Positions 1-7,524 of a stretch of 14,829 nt of DNA are shown here, piece by piece. This stretch comes from Clostridiales bacterium (GTDB lineage: Bacteria > Bacillota > Clostridia > TANB77 > CAG-508). A program made the translations under genes and the position numbers. A model generated the notes under the pieces. The model saw only the letters and a list, made by a program, of their open reading frames with translations. It made no database searches and was not told the DNA's origin. The DNA is taken from the NCBI GenBank assembly GCA_004553715.1, contig SFKP01000018.1:1-14829 (forward strand), given 5' to 3'. Each line of letters opens with the position of its first letter. Within the stretch, counting starts at the first letter, position 1.

Positions 1-58
1 TTTTTGTTTAGCGATTTTTGGGCATTATTTTGAAAAAAAGTCCATCTTTTTGTTCACT

Positions 59-100
59 TTTTGGCAAACATGTGCCAAAATTCCCCGTCCCTTTTGGCAC
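59..100. repeat. Overlapping palindromes (two mutually exclusive hairpins)
   Basis: Three 8-base arms share one core: TTTTGGCA (59-66), TGCCAAAA (73-80) and TTTTGGCA (92-99). The middle arm can pair leftwards across a 6-base loop or rightwards across an 11-base loop (TTCCCCGTCCC). With flanking bases the right-hand hairpin reaches 9 perfect pairs (72-80 with 92-100). A G/C-rich loop in an A/T-rich palindrome resembles the ends of IS200-like or REP-associated Y1-transposase elements in Clostridia, but no transposase is present. The element-end reading is inference; the pairing is seen directly. Confidence 0.6.
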
Positions 101-108
101 TTTTTTTT
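72..108 (+). terminator. Terminator-like hairpin with T8 tract
   Basis: A perfect 9-bp stem (GTGCCAAAA / TTTTGGCAC, loop 81-91) is followed at once by eight T residues (101-108). This has the form of a Rho-independent terminator for plus-strand transcription. No plus-strand gene lies upstream in the window, so its client, if any, is outside. It may equally be a leftover palindromic element. Confidence 0.5.
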
Positions 109-113
109 AGTTC

Positions 114-327
114 AAAAAAATCTCCCCACCTTAGCCGTAATGATAGAAATTTTAAGGACCTGCTCTTACACAGGGTGGGAACTTTCCTAATTACTTGTGG
201 GCTTCTCATTTTTAAAATGAGCATGCACGCCATAACTAAAGCTTCAAGCTCCCTTTCCTTAACTGTTGGTTCTAAAATTTCAATCTGTTTCGCGTACTAC
301 GTAGGGAATTTTATTTATTCAAGTTAT
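114..327 (-). ncRNA. ssrS: Candidate 6S RNA
   Basis: 6S RNA mimics an open promoter and binds the housekeeping RNA polymerase holoenzyme. On the minus strand the roughly 210-nt segment has a closing stem: UCCCUAC (307-301) can pair with GUGGGGA (129-123). Internally GCATGCTC (226-219) leads into an 8-bp hairpin (205-221) and then GAGAAGCC (207-200). This GCAUGCUC-hairpin-GAGAAGCC order matches, from memory, the 3' side of the central region of E. coli 6S RNA. A further small hairpin, CCTG...CAGG, lies at about 162-177. A seven-T tract (120-114) follows the closing stem. A well-spaced promoter sits just upstream. Length agrees with the family (about 180-200 nt). The ends are approximate. Other structured RNAs are not excluded without a covariance-model search. 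Confidence 0.68.
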
Positions 328-334
328 TATATTT

Positions 335-363
335 ATATTATCATATGATTTAATGTTTTTCAA
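335..363 (-). promoter_or_regulatory. Sigma-A-like promoter for the candidate 6S RNA
   Basis: On the minus strand a -35 box TTGAAA (363-358) and a -10 box TAATAT (340-335) are separated by exactly 17 bases. The predicted start falls near 328, immediately before the closing stem of the candidate 6S RNA. The promoter lies after the stop codon of the lipoprotein gene, so the RNA need not depend on read-through from the operon. Confidence 0.65.
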
Positions 364-391
364 ATTCTTTATATATAATAATACTATTTAT

Positions 392-1108
392 TTATATATT
401 TTTCCTTTGTTTTACTTTACTATTCTTTTCTTTCTTTTCTTTTTTAAAAATCTTTTCTCTAAAGATAAATAATAATCCTGTAACAATTATAACTATTACT
501 ATAACAAAAATAATCATATTTATTAAATTTATAGATGATGCAACAAATGTTATTTCCTGTATTTCTCCTATTTTCAAATTCCAAGAAATTGTCTTTTTAT
601 TTTCAGATATTTCATTTGCATTTGTTTTGCCAACTTTTACTGGCAATTCTACTCTATATGTTAGTTTCATTCCTAATTCTTTCATTTTTTCTAAACTAGT
701 TAAATCTATTGTAGCTTTTTGGCTATATTTCTTACCAAATAAAGTCTTTTTTATATTAATTTTACTAGTATCTTCATCTGCCACATATTCACTATTAAAT
801 ACTTCGGTAATAAATGATTTTTCTGTTATGTCTTGAACTTTTTTAGTTGCCTTAAATCCGACTGCTTCATCTGTTTCATACTCTTCTATTTCATAACCAG
901 AACTCTCTGCTACTGCTATTCTTTCATCCAAAGCAGTTTCGTTTGTTTGATTCATTGCTCCAATAACAGCTTTATCCATTTCATAAGTATATGATATTTC
1001 TCCTGAGCCATCTTTGTTAATTTTTGTTGTGTAATCAACTTTTACACAACCTGATAAAGCAAGTACTAATAATAAAAGTATTGATATAATTGCTATTTTC
1101 TTTTTCAT
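392..1108 (-). CDS. LppM-like membrane lipoprotein
   Basis: This 238-residue protein starts with a lipoprotein signal peptide: KKK at residues 2-4, a hydrophobic core, and lipobox LSGC with the lipidated Cys at 21. The mature part opens with a VDYTTKINKDGSG-type segment and a beta-rich region of about 160 residues, the pattern of the LppM/DUF3153 family. A second hydrophobic segment (about 194-216) is followed by a very basic tail rich in Lys and Arg. It is therefore probably anchored at both ends, with the middle domain outside and the basic tail in the cytoplasm. Its SD (GGGAGGA) lies 5 bases before the ATG, and only 10 bases separate it from mutS, so it looks like the last gene of the operon. 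The molecular role is unknown. Confidence 0.8.
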   Translation of the reverse strand: MKKKIAIISILLLLVLALSGCVKVDYTTKINKDGSGEISYTYEMDKAVIGAMNQTNETALDERIAVAESSGYEIEEYETDEAVGFKATKKVQDITEKSFITEVFNSEYVADEDTSKINIKKTLFGKKYSQKATIDLTSLEKMKELGMKLTYRVELPVKVGKTNANEISENKKTISWNLKIGEIQEITFVASSINLINMIIFVIVIVIIVTGLLFIFREKIFKKEKKEKNSKVKQRKNI

Positions 1109-1118
1109 AAGTTCCTCC

Positions 1119-3728
1119 CTAACTAATTTTTTCCTTTATTTTTGATAATATATTTAAGGCATCTAATGGTGTTAGCCCATTTAAGTCAATTTTGTCTATT
1201 TCATGTGCTATATCTGCTAATTTGTAATTATATAAATCTAATTGCCCTGAAATAATTTTTTTGTTCTCTTTTTCTTGATTTTTTTCGTCTAAAATACTTT
1301 TTCTCTCTAATCCTTTTAAAATTTCATTAGAACGCTTTACTATCATTTGCGGTACCCCTGCAAGCTTTGCTACATGAATACCATAACTTTCATCAGTTCC
1401 ACCTGGTAAAATTTTTCTTAAGAAAATAATATCTTCTCCTTTTTCTTTTACAGCAATTTGATAGTTTTTTACGCCTTCAATTTTATTTTCTAATTCTGTT
1501 AATTCGTGATAGTGTGTTGCAAAAAGTGTTTTTGCCCCGCATATTTCTTTATTTGCAATATGCTCTACTACTGCCCACGCAATAGATAAGCCATCATAAG
1601 TAGAAGTTCCTCTACCAATTTCATCTAATATTATTAAACTATTTTTAGTAGCTTCTCTGAGTATTGTTGCGACTTCTGTCATTTCTACCATAAAGGTGCT
1701 TTGTCCCATTCCTAAATCATCCGATGCTCCTACTCTTGTAAATATTTTATCTACTACTCCAATATGTGCTGAGCTTGCTGGTACAAAACTTCCAAGTTGT
1801 GCCATAAGTACTATTAATGCAACTTGCCTCATATATGTAGATTTTCCTGCCATATTAGGTCCTGTTATAATAGATAATCTATCTTGGTCACTATCCAGAT
1901 AAGTATCGTTTTCAACAAATTCTCCTGTCCCTAAAATTTTTTCTATTACTGGATGTCTTCCTTCTTTGATCTCTATTATTCCACTGTTATCTACATCTGG
2001 TTTGCAATATCTCATTTCCTCTGCGACTATTGCAAATGAATTTATTACATCTAATATAGAAATTATATTTGCTGTTTTTTGCAATCTTTGGATATTTTTA
2101 GTTAAATGATTTCTTATTTCCATAAACATATTATATTCTAATGATATTACTTTTTCTTCTGCACCTAGTATTTTGCTTTCAATTTCATTTAACTCTTCTG
2201 TAATAAATCTTTCTCCATTTGATAAAGTTTGCTTTCTTATATATCTTGTAGGAACTTGCTTTAAGTATGATTTTGTTACTTCAAAATAATAACCAAATAC
2301 TTTATTAAATCCTACTTTTAAATTTTTTATTCCTGTTTCTTCCCTTTCTTTTTTCTCTAGTTCTATTAACCACTGTTTTCCTTCTGTTGTTGCTCTTTTT
2401 AATTCATCAATTTCCGCATTAAATCCAGGTTTTATAAGTCCACCTTCTTTTATTGTAATTGGTGGCTCATCAATAATTGCATTTTCTATTAACTGACTTA
2501 AATCTTCGCAAGTGTCTAACTTATTATATAATTCTTTTAATAAATTAGATGATGTTTCTGCTAATTTTTTCTTTATCTCTGGTATTTGTTTTAATGAATT
2601 TTTAAGTGCTATAAAATCTCTTGCATTACTATTTCCATAAGCAATCTTTCCTGTTAATCTTTCTATATCATATACATATTTTAAACTTTTAGTGAGCTCT
2701 CCTCTTAAGATAATATTATCTTTCAATTCTCCAACTGCATCTTGCCTATTCTTTATTTCATTTACATCTAATAAAGGCTCTCCAATCCATCTTCTAAGCA
2801 ATCTTCCGCCCATTGATGTCGTAGTTTTATCTAATACCCATAATAAAGTTCCTTTTTTAGATTTGTCTGATAGTTTTTCTGTTAGTTCTAAATTTCTTCT
2901 TGCTGTTAAATCTAGCGCCATATATTTTTTTATGCTATATATTTTTATTATGTTTATGTTTTCTAATTGAATTTTTTGCGTTTGATTTAAATACTCTAAT
3001 AAAGCATTTATTGCAGTAATTTCAAAAATATATTTATTTAAATTTTCTATTTCTTTATTATTTTCTTCTATTTTATAATTATTAGTGATATTCTCTGTTT
3101 CTTCGCTAAATGCTTCTTCTTCAAAATTTGTAATATATGCGTTAAATCTCTTTTTTATTTCTTCTATTTCTTCTTTGCTTTCAAATAGTAATTTATTTAC
3201 AATAATTTCTGCTGGATTATATTTTGCAATTTCATCTAGTAAAGTATAAAAGTTATTGGTTTCTGCAATTTTTGTAGCATAAAAATCTCCTGTTGTTATA
3301 TCACAAACAGCAATTCCGAAATAAATACCTTTTTTAAATATTGACATTATATAATTGTTTTTTGTTTCATCTAGCATGCTTGATTCTATAACTGTTCCTG
3401 GAGTTACTACTCTTATTACATCTCTTTTTACTATTCCTTTTGCAGTTTTAGGATCTTCTAATTGCTCACAAATTGCTACTTTGTAGCCTTTCTGTATAAG
3501 TTTAGAAATATAGCTTTCTGCTGCGTGGAATGGTATTCCACACATTGGAGCTCTCTCTTCTTGTCCACAATCTCTACCTGTTAAAGTTATTTCTAGTTCT
3601 CTCGATGCTGTCTTTGCATCATCAAAAAACATCTCATAAAAATCTCCTAATCTATAAAAAACTATTGTGTCTTTATATTTTTCTTTTATTTCTAAATAAT
3701 GCTTCATCATTGGAGAAAAATCTGCCAT
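1119..3728 (-). CDS. mutS: DNA mismatch repair protein MutS
   Basis: MutS recognises mismatches and small loops and starts methyl-independent or MutL-dependent repair. The 869-residue product has the full domain series: the N-terminal mismatch-binding domain with GDFYEMF (the Phe-x-Glu wedge is F30/E32), connector and core domains (about 125-565), and the ABC-type ATPase with Walker A GPNMAGKS (623-630), Walker B LIILDEIG (698-705) and ATHYHEL (737-743). A C-terminal extension ends in a helix-rich segment (about 835-869). Length is typical of MutS1 and unlike the MutS2 family. The start codon is 1 base from the miaB stop, so the two are translationally adjacent. mutL, often the next gene in Firmicutes, is not here; a lipoprotein gene follows instead. 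Confidence 0.97.
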   Translation of the reverse strand: MADFSPMMKHYLEIKEKYKDTIVFYRLGDFYEMFFDDAKTASRELEITLTGRDCGQEERAPMCGIPFHAAESYISKLIQKGYKVAICEQLEDPKTAKGIVKRDVIRVVTPGTVIESSMLDETKNNYIMSIFKKGIYFGIAVCDITTGDFYATKIAETNNFYTLLDEIAKYNPAEIIVNKLLFESKEEIEEIKKRFNAYITNFEEEAFSEETENITNNYKIEENNKEIENLNKYIFEITAINALLEYLNQTQKIQLENINIIKIYSIKKYMALDLTARRNLELTEKLSDKSKKGTLLWVLDKTTTSMGGRLLRRWIGEPLLDVNEIKNRQDAVGELKDNIILRGELTKSLKYVYDIERLTGKIAYGNSNARDFIALKNSLKQIPEIKKKLAETSSNLLKELYNKLDTCEDLSQLIENAIIDEPPITIKEGGLIKPGFNAEIDELKRATTEGKQWLIELEKKEREETGIKNLKVGFNKVFGYYFEVTKSYLKQVPTRYIRKQTLSNGERFITEELNEIESKILGAEEKVISLEYNMFMEIRNHLTKNIQRLQKTANIISILDVINSFAIVAEEMRYCKPDVDNSGIIEIKEGRHPVIEKILGTGEFVENDTYLDSDQDRLSIITGPNMAGKSTYMRQVALIVLMAQLGSFVPASSAHIGVVDKIFTRVGASDDLGMGQSTFMVEMTEVATILREATKNSLIILDEIGRGTSTYDGLSIAWAVVEHIANKEICGAKTLFATHYHELTELENKIEGVKNYQIAVKEKGEDIIFLRKILPGGTDESYGIHVAKLAGVPQMIVKRSNEILKGLERKSILDEKNQEKENKKIISGQLDLYNYKLADIAHEIDKIDLNGLTPLDALNILSKIKEKIS

Positions 3729-3729
3729 T

Positions 3730-5149
3730 TTATCTCTCTACTCCTTCAACTACTTTTCCTTTTAAATACCATTTGTGTTCTGATACTATTTCCACATTGA
3801 TTGTTTTGCCTATTAAATCTTTATCCCCTTCAAAAACAATTACTTTATTTGTATTTGTTCTTGAAGTAAGCATGTTATCATTGTTTTTACTTAATCCTTC
3901 TACTAAAACTTTATGAATTGTTCCTATGTATTTTTTGTTATTTTCTTCTATTTGGCTCTCAAATAGCTCTTTTAATCTATCAAATCTTTTATGTTTTACT
4001 TCTTCTGGCACTTGGTTTGGATTTTTGTCTGCTACTGTTCCTACTCTCCTTGAATATATAAACATAAATATTTGTTCAAAGTTTACTTTTTTTACTACAT
4101 CTAAAGTCTCTTCGAAATCTTCTTCTGTTTCTTCTGGAAATCCTACAATTATGTCAGTTGAAAATAGTACATTTGGTAATTCTTTTCTCATCTTTTGTAC
4201 TAATGCTAAATAGTCTTCTTTGGTATATTTTCTATTCATCTTTTTAAGAATTCTAGTACTTCCTGATTGAAGTGGCAAATGTACTAATCTTGATACTTTA
4301 TTGCATTCTTTTATTGCTTGAATTACATCATCTGTAAAGTCTTTCGGATGTGGAGATATAAAGCTTATTTTTTCGATTCCTTTTATTTTATTTACTTCAT
4401 AAAGAAGTTTTGCAAAAGTATCAATCTTTCCCTCTTTTGATTTTCCTTTTGTTTCACTTTTCATATATGAATTAACATTTTGACCAAGAAGTGTTATTTC
4501 TTTATAACCTTCTTTTGCTAATTCTTCAATTTCTTTTAATATATCTTCTGCTTTTCTACTACGCTCTCTTCCTCTAACATAAGGAACTATACAGTATGAA
4601 CAAAAATTATTGCATCCATACATAATAGTAACAGAGGCTTTTTTTAAATCATTTCTTTTTATTGGTAAACCTTCATATACCTTGCCATCTATATCTAATA
4701 TGTCATTGATTTTCTTTTCACTTATTAATTTATTGTATAAATCTTCTGGTAATTTATGAAGAGTATGCGTACCAAATATAATATCAACAAAAGGATAACT
4801 TTGTTTTAACTTTTGCTGAATATGAGCTTCTTGCATCATACATCCACATATTGCAATTATAGCTCCATTTTTTTCTTTAATTTTTTTTAATTCTCCAAGT
4901 TTTCCGAAATAGCTTTTCTTCTGCATTTTCTCTGACACAACAAGTATTTATTATAAAAATATTTGCTTCTTCCTGCTTATTTGTCTCTAAGTATCCCATA
5001 TCAGTTAACATTCCAGCTATTTTTTCTGAATCATTTTCGTTTAACTGACATCCCATTGTTAAAATATGGTAATGTAAGTTTTTACGTTTGTTTATATCTT
5101 TTACTTTATTTATAAATTCTTTTTGTTTAGCTATTTCTTGTTCATCCAT
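3730..5149 (-). CDS. miaB: tRNA ms2i6A37 methylthiotransferase MiaB, interrupted by a +1 frameshift
   Basis: MiaB is a radical-SAM enzyme with two Fe-S clusters that adds the 2-methylthio group to i6A37 of tRNAs reading UNN codons. Frame 1 (5149 down to about 4907) gives residues 1-81 with cluster cysteines C34 (MGCQLNEND) and C70 (NTCCVREN). After Phe81 one extra base (plus-strand G4906) breaks the frame; read on, it adds about nine unrelated residues and stops. Skipping that base restores the expected FGKLGELKK and continues through ICGCMMQ, the radical-SAM triad YGCNNFCSYC, IVPYVRGRE and a C-terminal TRAM-like end. The joined product is 472 residues, normal for the family. Sequence family marks favour MiaB over RimO or MtaB. 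SD AAGGAA precedes the ATG. Both halves are well conserved, so the break is recent, a sequencing artefact, or bypassed. Confidence 0.92.
4901..4912 (-). other. miaB frameshift site (CTA-TTT-C-GGA)
   Basis: Minus-strand reading is CTA TTT then an extra C (position 4906) and then GGA AAA CTT. In zero frame the A-site codon is CGG. Family conservation (Leu-Phe-Gly-Lys-Leu-Gly) places the break exactly between Phe81 and Gly82. A +1 slip of the Phe tRNA from UUU to UUC would keep full pairing with a GAA anticodon. The site is not in a homopolymer, and the T8 run (minus-strand A8) about 20 bases downstream keeps the correct frame. Confidence 0.85.
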
Positions 5150-5166
5150 TTATATTCCTTCCAAAT

Positions 5167-6360
5167 CTACATAGTATTTTGTCTAAATTCTAGATATTGT
5201 AAATAATCTTCTAAATTATATGTTTGTCCACTTATCACTACAACATATCTTGATGTATTATTTTCTTCTAATTCATATATTCCATCTGTTTCACATGGTA
5301 TAATCTTTTCTCCTGTTTCAGCATCTATTAGTCCATATTTTTCATCTTTTGAAACTACTATTGCATCATTTTCTAGTGAGTCAACATTTGAAATTATCAG
5401 TGTATACTTTATTCCGTTTTGTTTGTTTGCTTCATATCCTAACTTGTCATACTCTGTTCCTAATATAATTTTGTTTTCGGAATTTATTAAACCTATTTTT
5501 CCATCCTTCTTTATTGAAAACAATAAAGGTGAATTACTTATTTTTTTAAGTTCATCATATATTAAATTTATTTTTGTTTGTCCATATTTATCTATAATTC
5601 CATATTTATTATTGCTCGATACTATAAATATTTTTTTTGTTTCGTTAAATTCTATTGTATCATATTTTGCTCCAACAATTTCTTGAAAATTAGTATCCAT
5701 AATTCCTTTTTTAGAATTTTTACTTACAACAATCATATCATAAGCTACTGCCTTTAAATTGTTATTATTCTCATCTAATGTATATCCTTTTTCTGTCAAA
5801 GTCTTTTTATATTTATCTTTCAAATATTTAATTGAATTAATACTTTTATTTTGAACACATAAATTTAGTGCTACTGCTAAATCATCCACACATATATATA
5901 GTTTATTATCATTTAAAATTATGTTTTCAGACAATTCTAAATAAGAATAATTTGGTTCATTACTTCCTTTTACAGTCTTATAAATAATATTACTATCTTT
6001 TTCAAATCCTATTATTTCATATTCATCGTCTATATAGCATTTGGATTTGTCTTCATTAAATTCCATGTATGCACCATTATAATATTGAAAATTGAAAAAA
6101 GCAGATAGCTCTTTTAAAGCCAAATATTGTTTTCCTGTTTCATCAATAAATACAAATCCTTGTGTAATTTCAGTATCTTCATTATTTATTTTTATCTTTT
6201 CTTTTCCTTGTATATTTGTATTGTTCTTCTTCGGCAATAACAATATTAAAGCAATTGTTATTATCAATAAAAATACTAAAATAATAATTGATAATAAAAT
6301 AATTTTTTGGCTTGTTGTCTTTTCCGATTTCTTTCCATTATTCTCATTTAATAAATCCAT
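5167..6360 (-). CDS. Membrane-anchored WG-repeat-like protein
   Basis: The 397-residue product has a short polar N-terminus, one transmembrane segment (about 20-42) and no lipobox, so it is probably a type II-like membrane protein with its bulk outside. Residues about 65-170 (LALKELSAFF..., then YICVDDLAVALNL) resemble the stalk-type domain called copper amine oxidase N-terminal domain in many Clostridia. Residues about 205-365 hold four WG-type repeats with the degenerate pattern K-x-G-I/L-I/M-D/N followed by Y-D: KKGIMD (217-222), KYGIID (252-257), KIGLIN (288-293) and KYGLID (341-346). The Trp of the WG motif is replaced by Tyr, Lys or Ile. SD GAGGGAG lies 7 bases before the ATG; tgt ends 12 bases upstream. 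The role is unknown; a cell-surface binding function is an inference. Confidence 0.8.
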   Translation of the reverse strand: MDLLNENNGKKSEKTTSQKIILLSIIILVFLLIITIALILLLPKKNNTNIQGKEKIKINNEDTEITQGFVFIDETGKQYLALKELSAFFNFQYYNGAYMEFNEDKSKCYIDDEYEIIGFEKDSNIIYKTVKGSNEPNYSYLELSENIILNDNKLYICVDDLAVALNLCVQNKSINSIKYLKDKYKKTLTEKGYTLDENNNNLKAVAYDMIVVSKNSKKGIMDTNFQEIVGAKYDTIEFNETKKIFIVSSNNKYGIIDKYGQTKINLIYDELKKISNSPLLFSIKKDGKIGLINSENKIILGTEYDKLGYEANKQNGIKYTLIISNVDSLENDAIVVSKDEKYGLIDAETGEKIIPCETDGIYELEENNTSRYVVVISGQTYNLEDYLQYLEFRQNTM

Positions 6361-6372
6361 ATTTTTTCTCCC

Positions 6373-7507
6373 TCAACATTCTTTTGTATAACCATATTTT
6401 TTATAAAACTCTTCTTTAAAAGTTAATAGGTTATCATTTTCTATTTCTATTTTAACCTTTTCCATTAATCTAGTCAAGAACCTTAAGTTATGTATTGATA
6501 ATAATCGTACTCCTAAAATTTCGTTTGTTTTTACTAGATGCCTTATATATGCTCTAGTATAGTTTTTGCAAGTATAACAATCACATTCTTCATCTAATTT
6601 ATTCCAATCTCTTGCATATTCTGCATTTCTTATTACTACTTTTCCTCTTGAAGTAAATGCTGTTCCGATTTCTTGCTATTCTTGTAGGTAATACACAATC
6701 GCACATATCAATGCCTGCCATTGCTGCTTCTATTAAATAGTCTGGCGACCCTACTCCCATAAGATATCTAGGTTTATCTTTTGGCATTTTCGGTGCAGTA
6801 TATTTTAGAATTCTCAAAAATTCTTCTTTTGGCTCTCCTACACTTATTCCCCCAATAGCATAGCCTGGAAAATTTAATTTTTCTAAATCTTCTAAACTTT
6901 TATCTCTTAAATCTTCATAAAATCCACCTTGAATTATTCCAAATAGTCCTTGTTTGTCTGTATTTTTATGTGCTTTTTTGCATCTTGCAGCCCACCTAGT
7001 TGTCCTTTCCATTGATTGTTTTGTATATTCATAAGTTGCAGGATATTCAACACATTCATCAAATGACATTATAATATCTGCACCTAGTGCCTCTTCTATT
7101 TCCATTACTTTTTCTGGTGAAAAAAAATGTTTGCTACCGTCTAAATGAGATTTAAATTCTACGCCTTCTTCAGAAATTGTTCTTAAATCACTTAAACTAA
7201 ATACTTGAAAACCTCCACAATCTGTTAAAATTGGTCTATCCCAATTCATGAATTTGTGAAGTCCTCCTGCTTCCTTTACAATGTCATGACCTGGTCTTAA
7301 ATATAGGTGATATGTGTTTGATAGAATTATATCTGCCTTTACTTCTTCTTTTAACTCCTCTGGAGTCATTGATTTTACTGTTGCTTGTGTTCCAACTGGC
7401 ATAAATACTGGTGTTTGAATATCTCCATGTGGAGTATGTATAACGCCTCTTCTTGCTCCTGTTTGTTTACACTCATGTAATAACTCGTATGTTATTGCTT
7501 CTGACAT
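6373..7507 (-). CDS. tgt: tRNA-guanine transglycosylase Tgt, interrupted by a +1 frameshift
   Basis: Bacterial Tgt swaps guanine 34 of GUN-anticodon tRNAs (Asn, Asp, His, Tyr) for preQ1, the first tRNA-bound step to queuosine. Frame 1 from the ATG at 7507 encodes residues 1-280: general base D96 (TDCGGFQ), FDECVEYP, GGISVGEP and nucleophile D270 (DCVLPTRIARN). An extra base (plus-strand G6667) then breaks the frame after Asn280; read on, it stops at 6599. Skipping it restores GTAFTSRGK and the zinc site C-x-C-x2-C-x25-H (from about 6598 down to 6509), ending at TGA 6375-6373. The joined length is 377 residues, typical of the family. SD AGGAG lies 6 bases before the start. Without the second half the zinc site is lost, so the unshifted product should be inactive. 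Confidence 0.93.
6662..6673 (-). other. tgt frameshift site (AGA-AAT-C-GGA)
   Basis: Minus-strand reading is AGA AAT, an extra C (position 6667), then GGA ACA GCA. Zero frame puts CGG in the A site. Conservation of the family motif RIARNG places the break exactly between Asn280 and Gly281. The context matches the miaB site: NNT, extra C, GGA, A. It is not a homopolymer. Confidence 0.85.
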
Positions 7508-7524
7508 AATATTCTCCTTCTTTT

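Noticed and set aside
61..348. Open frame of 95 codons on the plus strand
   Set aside because: It runs through the hairpin and antisense to the candidate 6S RNA, has no SD and an unlikely composition.
4881..4888. T8 (minus-strand A8) run in miaB as the cause of the frame break
   Set aside because: Conserved MiaB sequence continues in the same frame on both sides of this run; the break is about 20 bases before it in reading direction.
3730..4938. Separate 402-residue protein starting inside miaB
   Set aside because: Its first residues are an out-of-frame reading of the MiaB N-terminal half; from the GKLGELKK segment it is simply the rest of MiaB after the frameshift.
6599..6665. C-terminal tail RNSIYFKRKSSNK of the 302-residue Tgt form
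   Set aside because: Unlike any Tgt; the +1 frame gives the conserved GTAFTSRG and zinc site.
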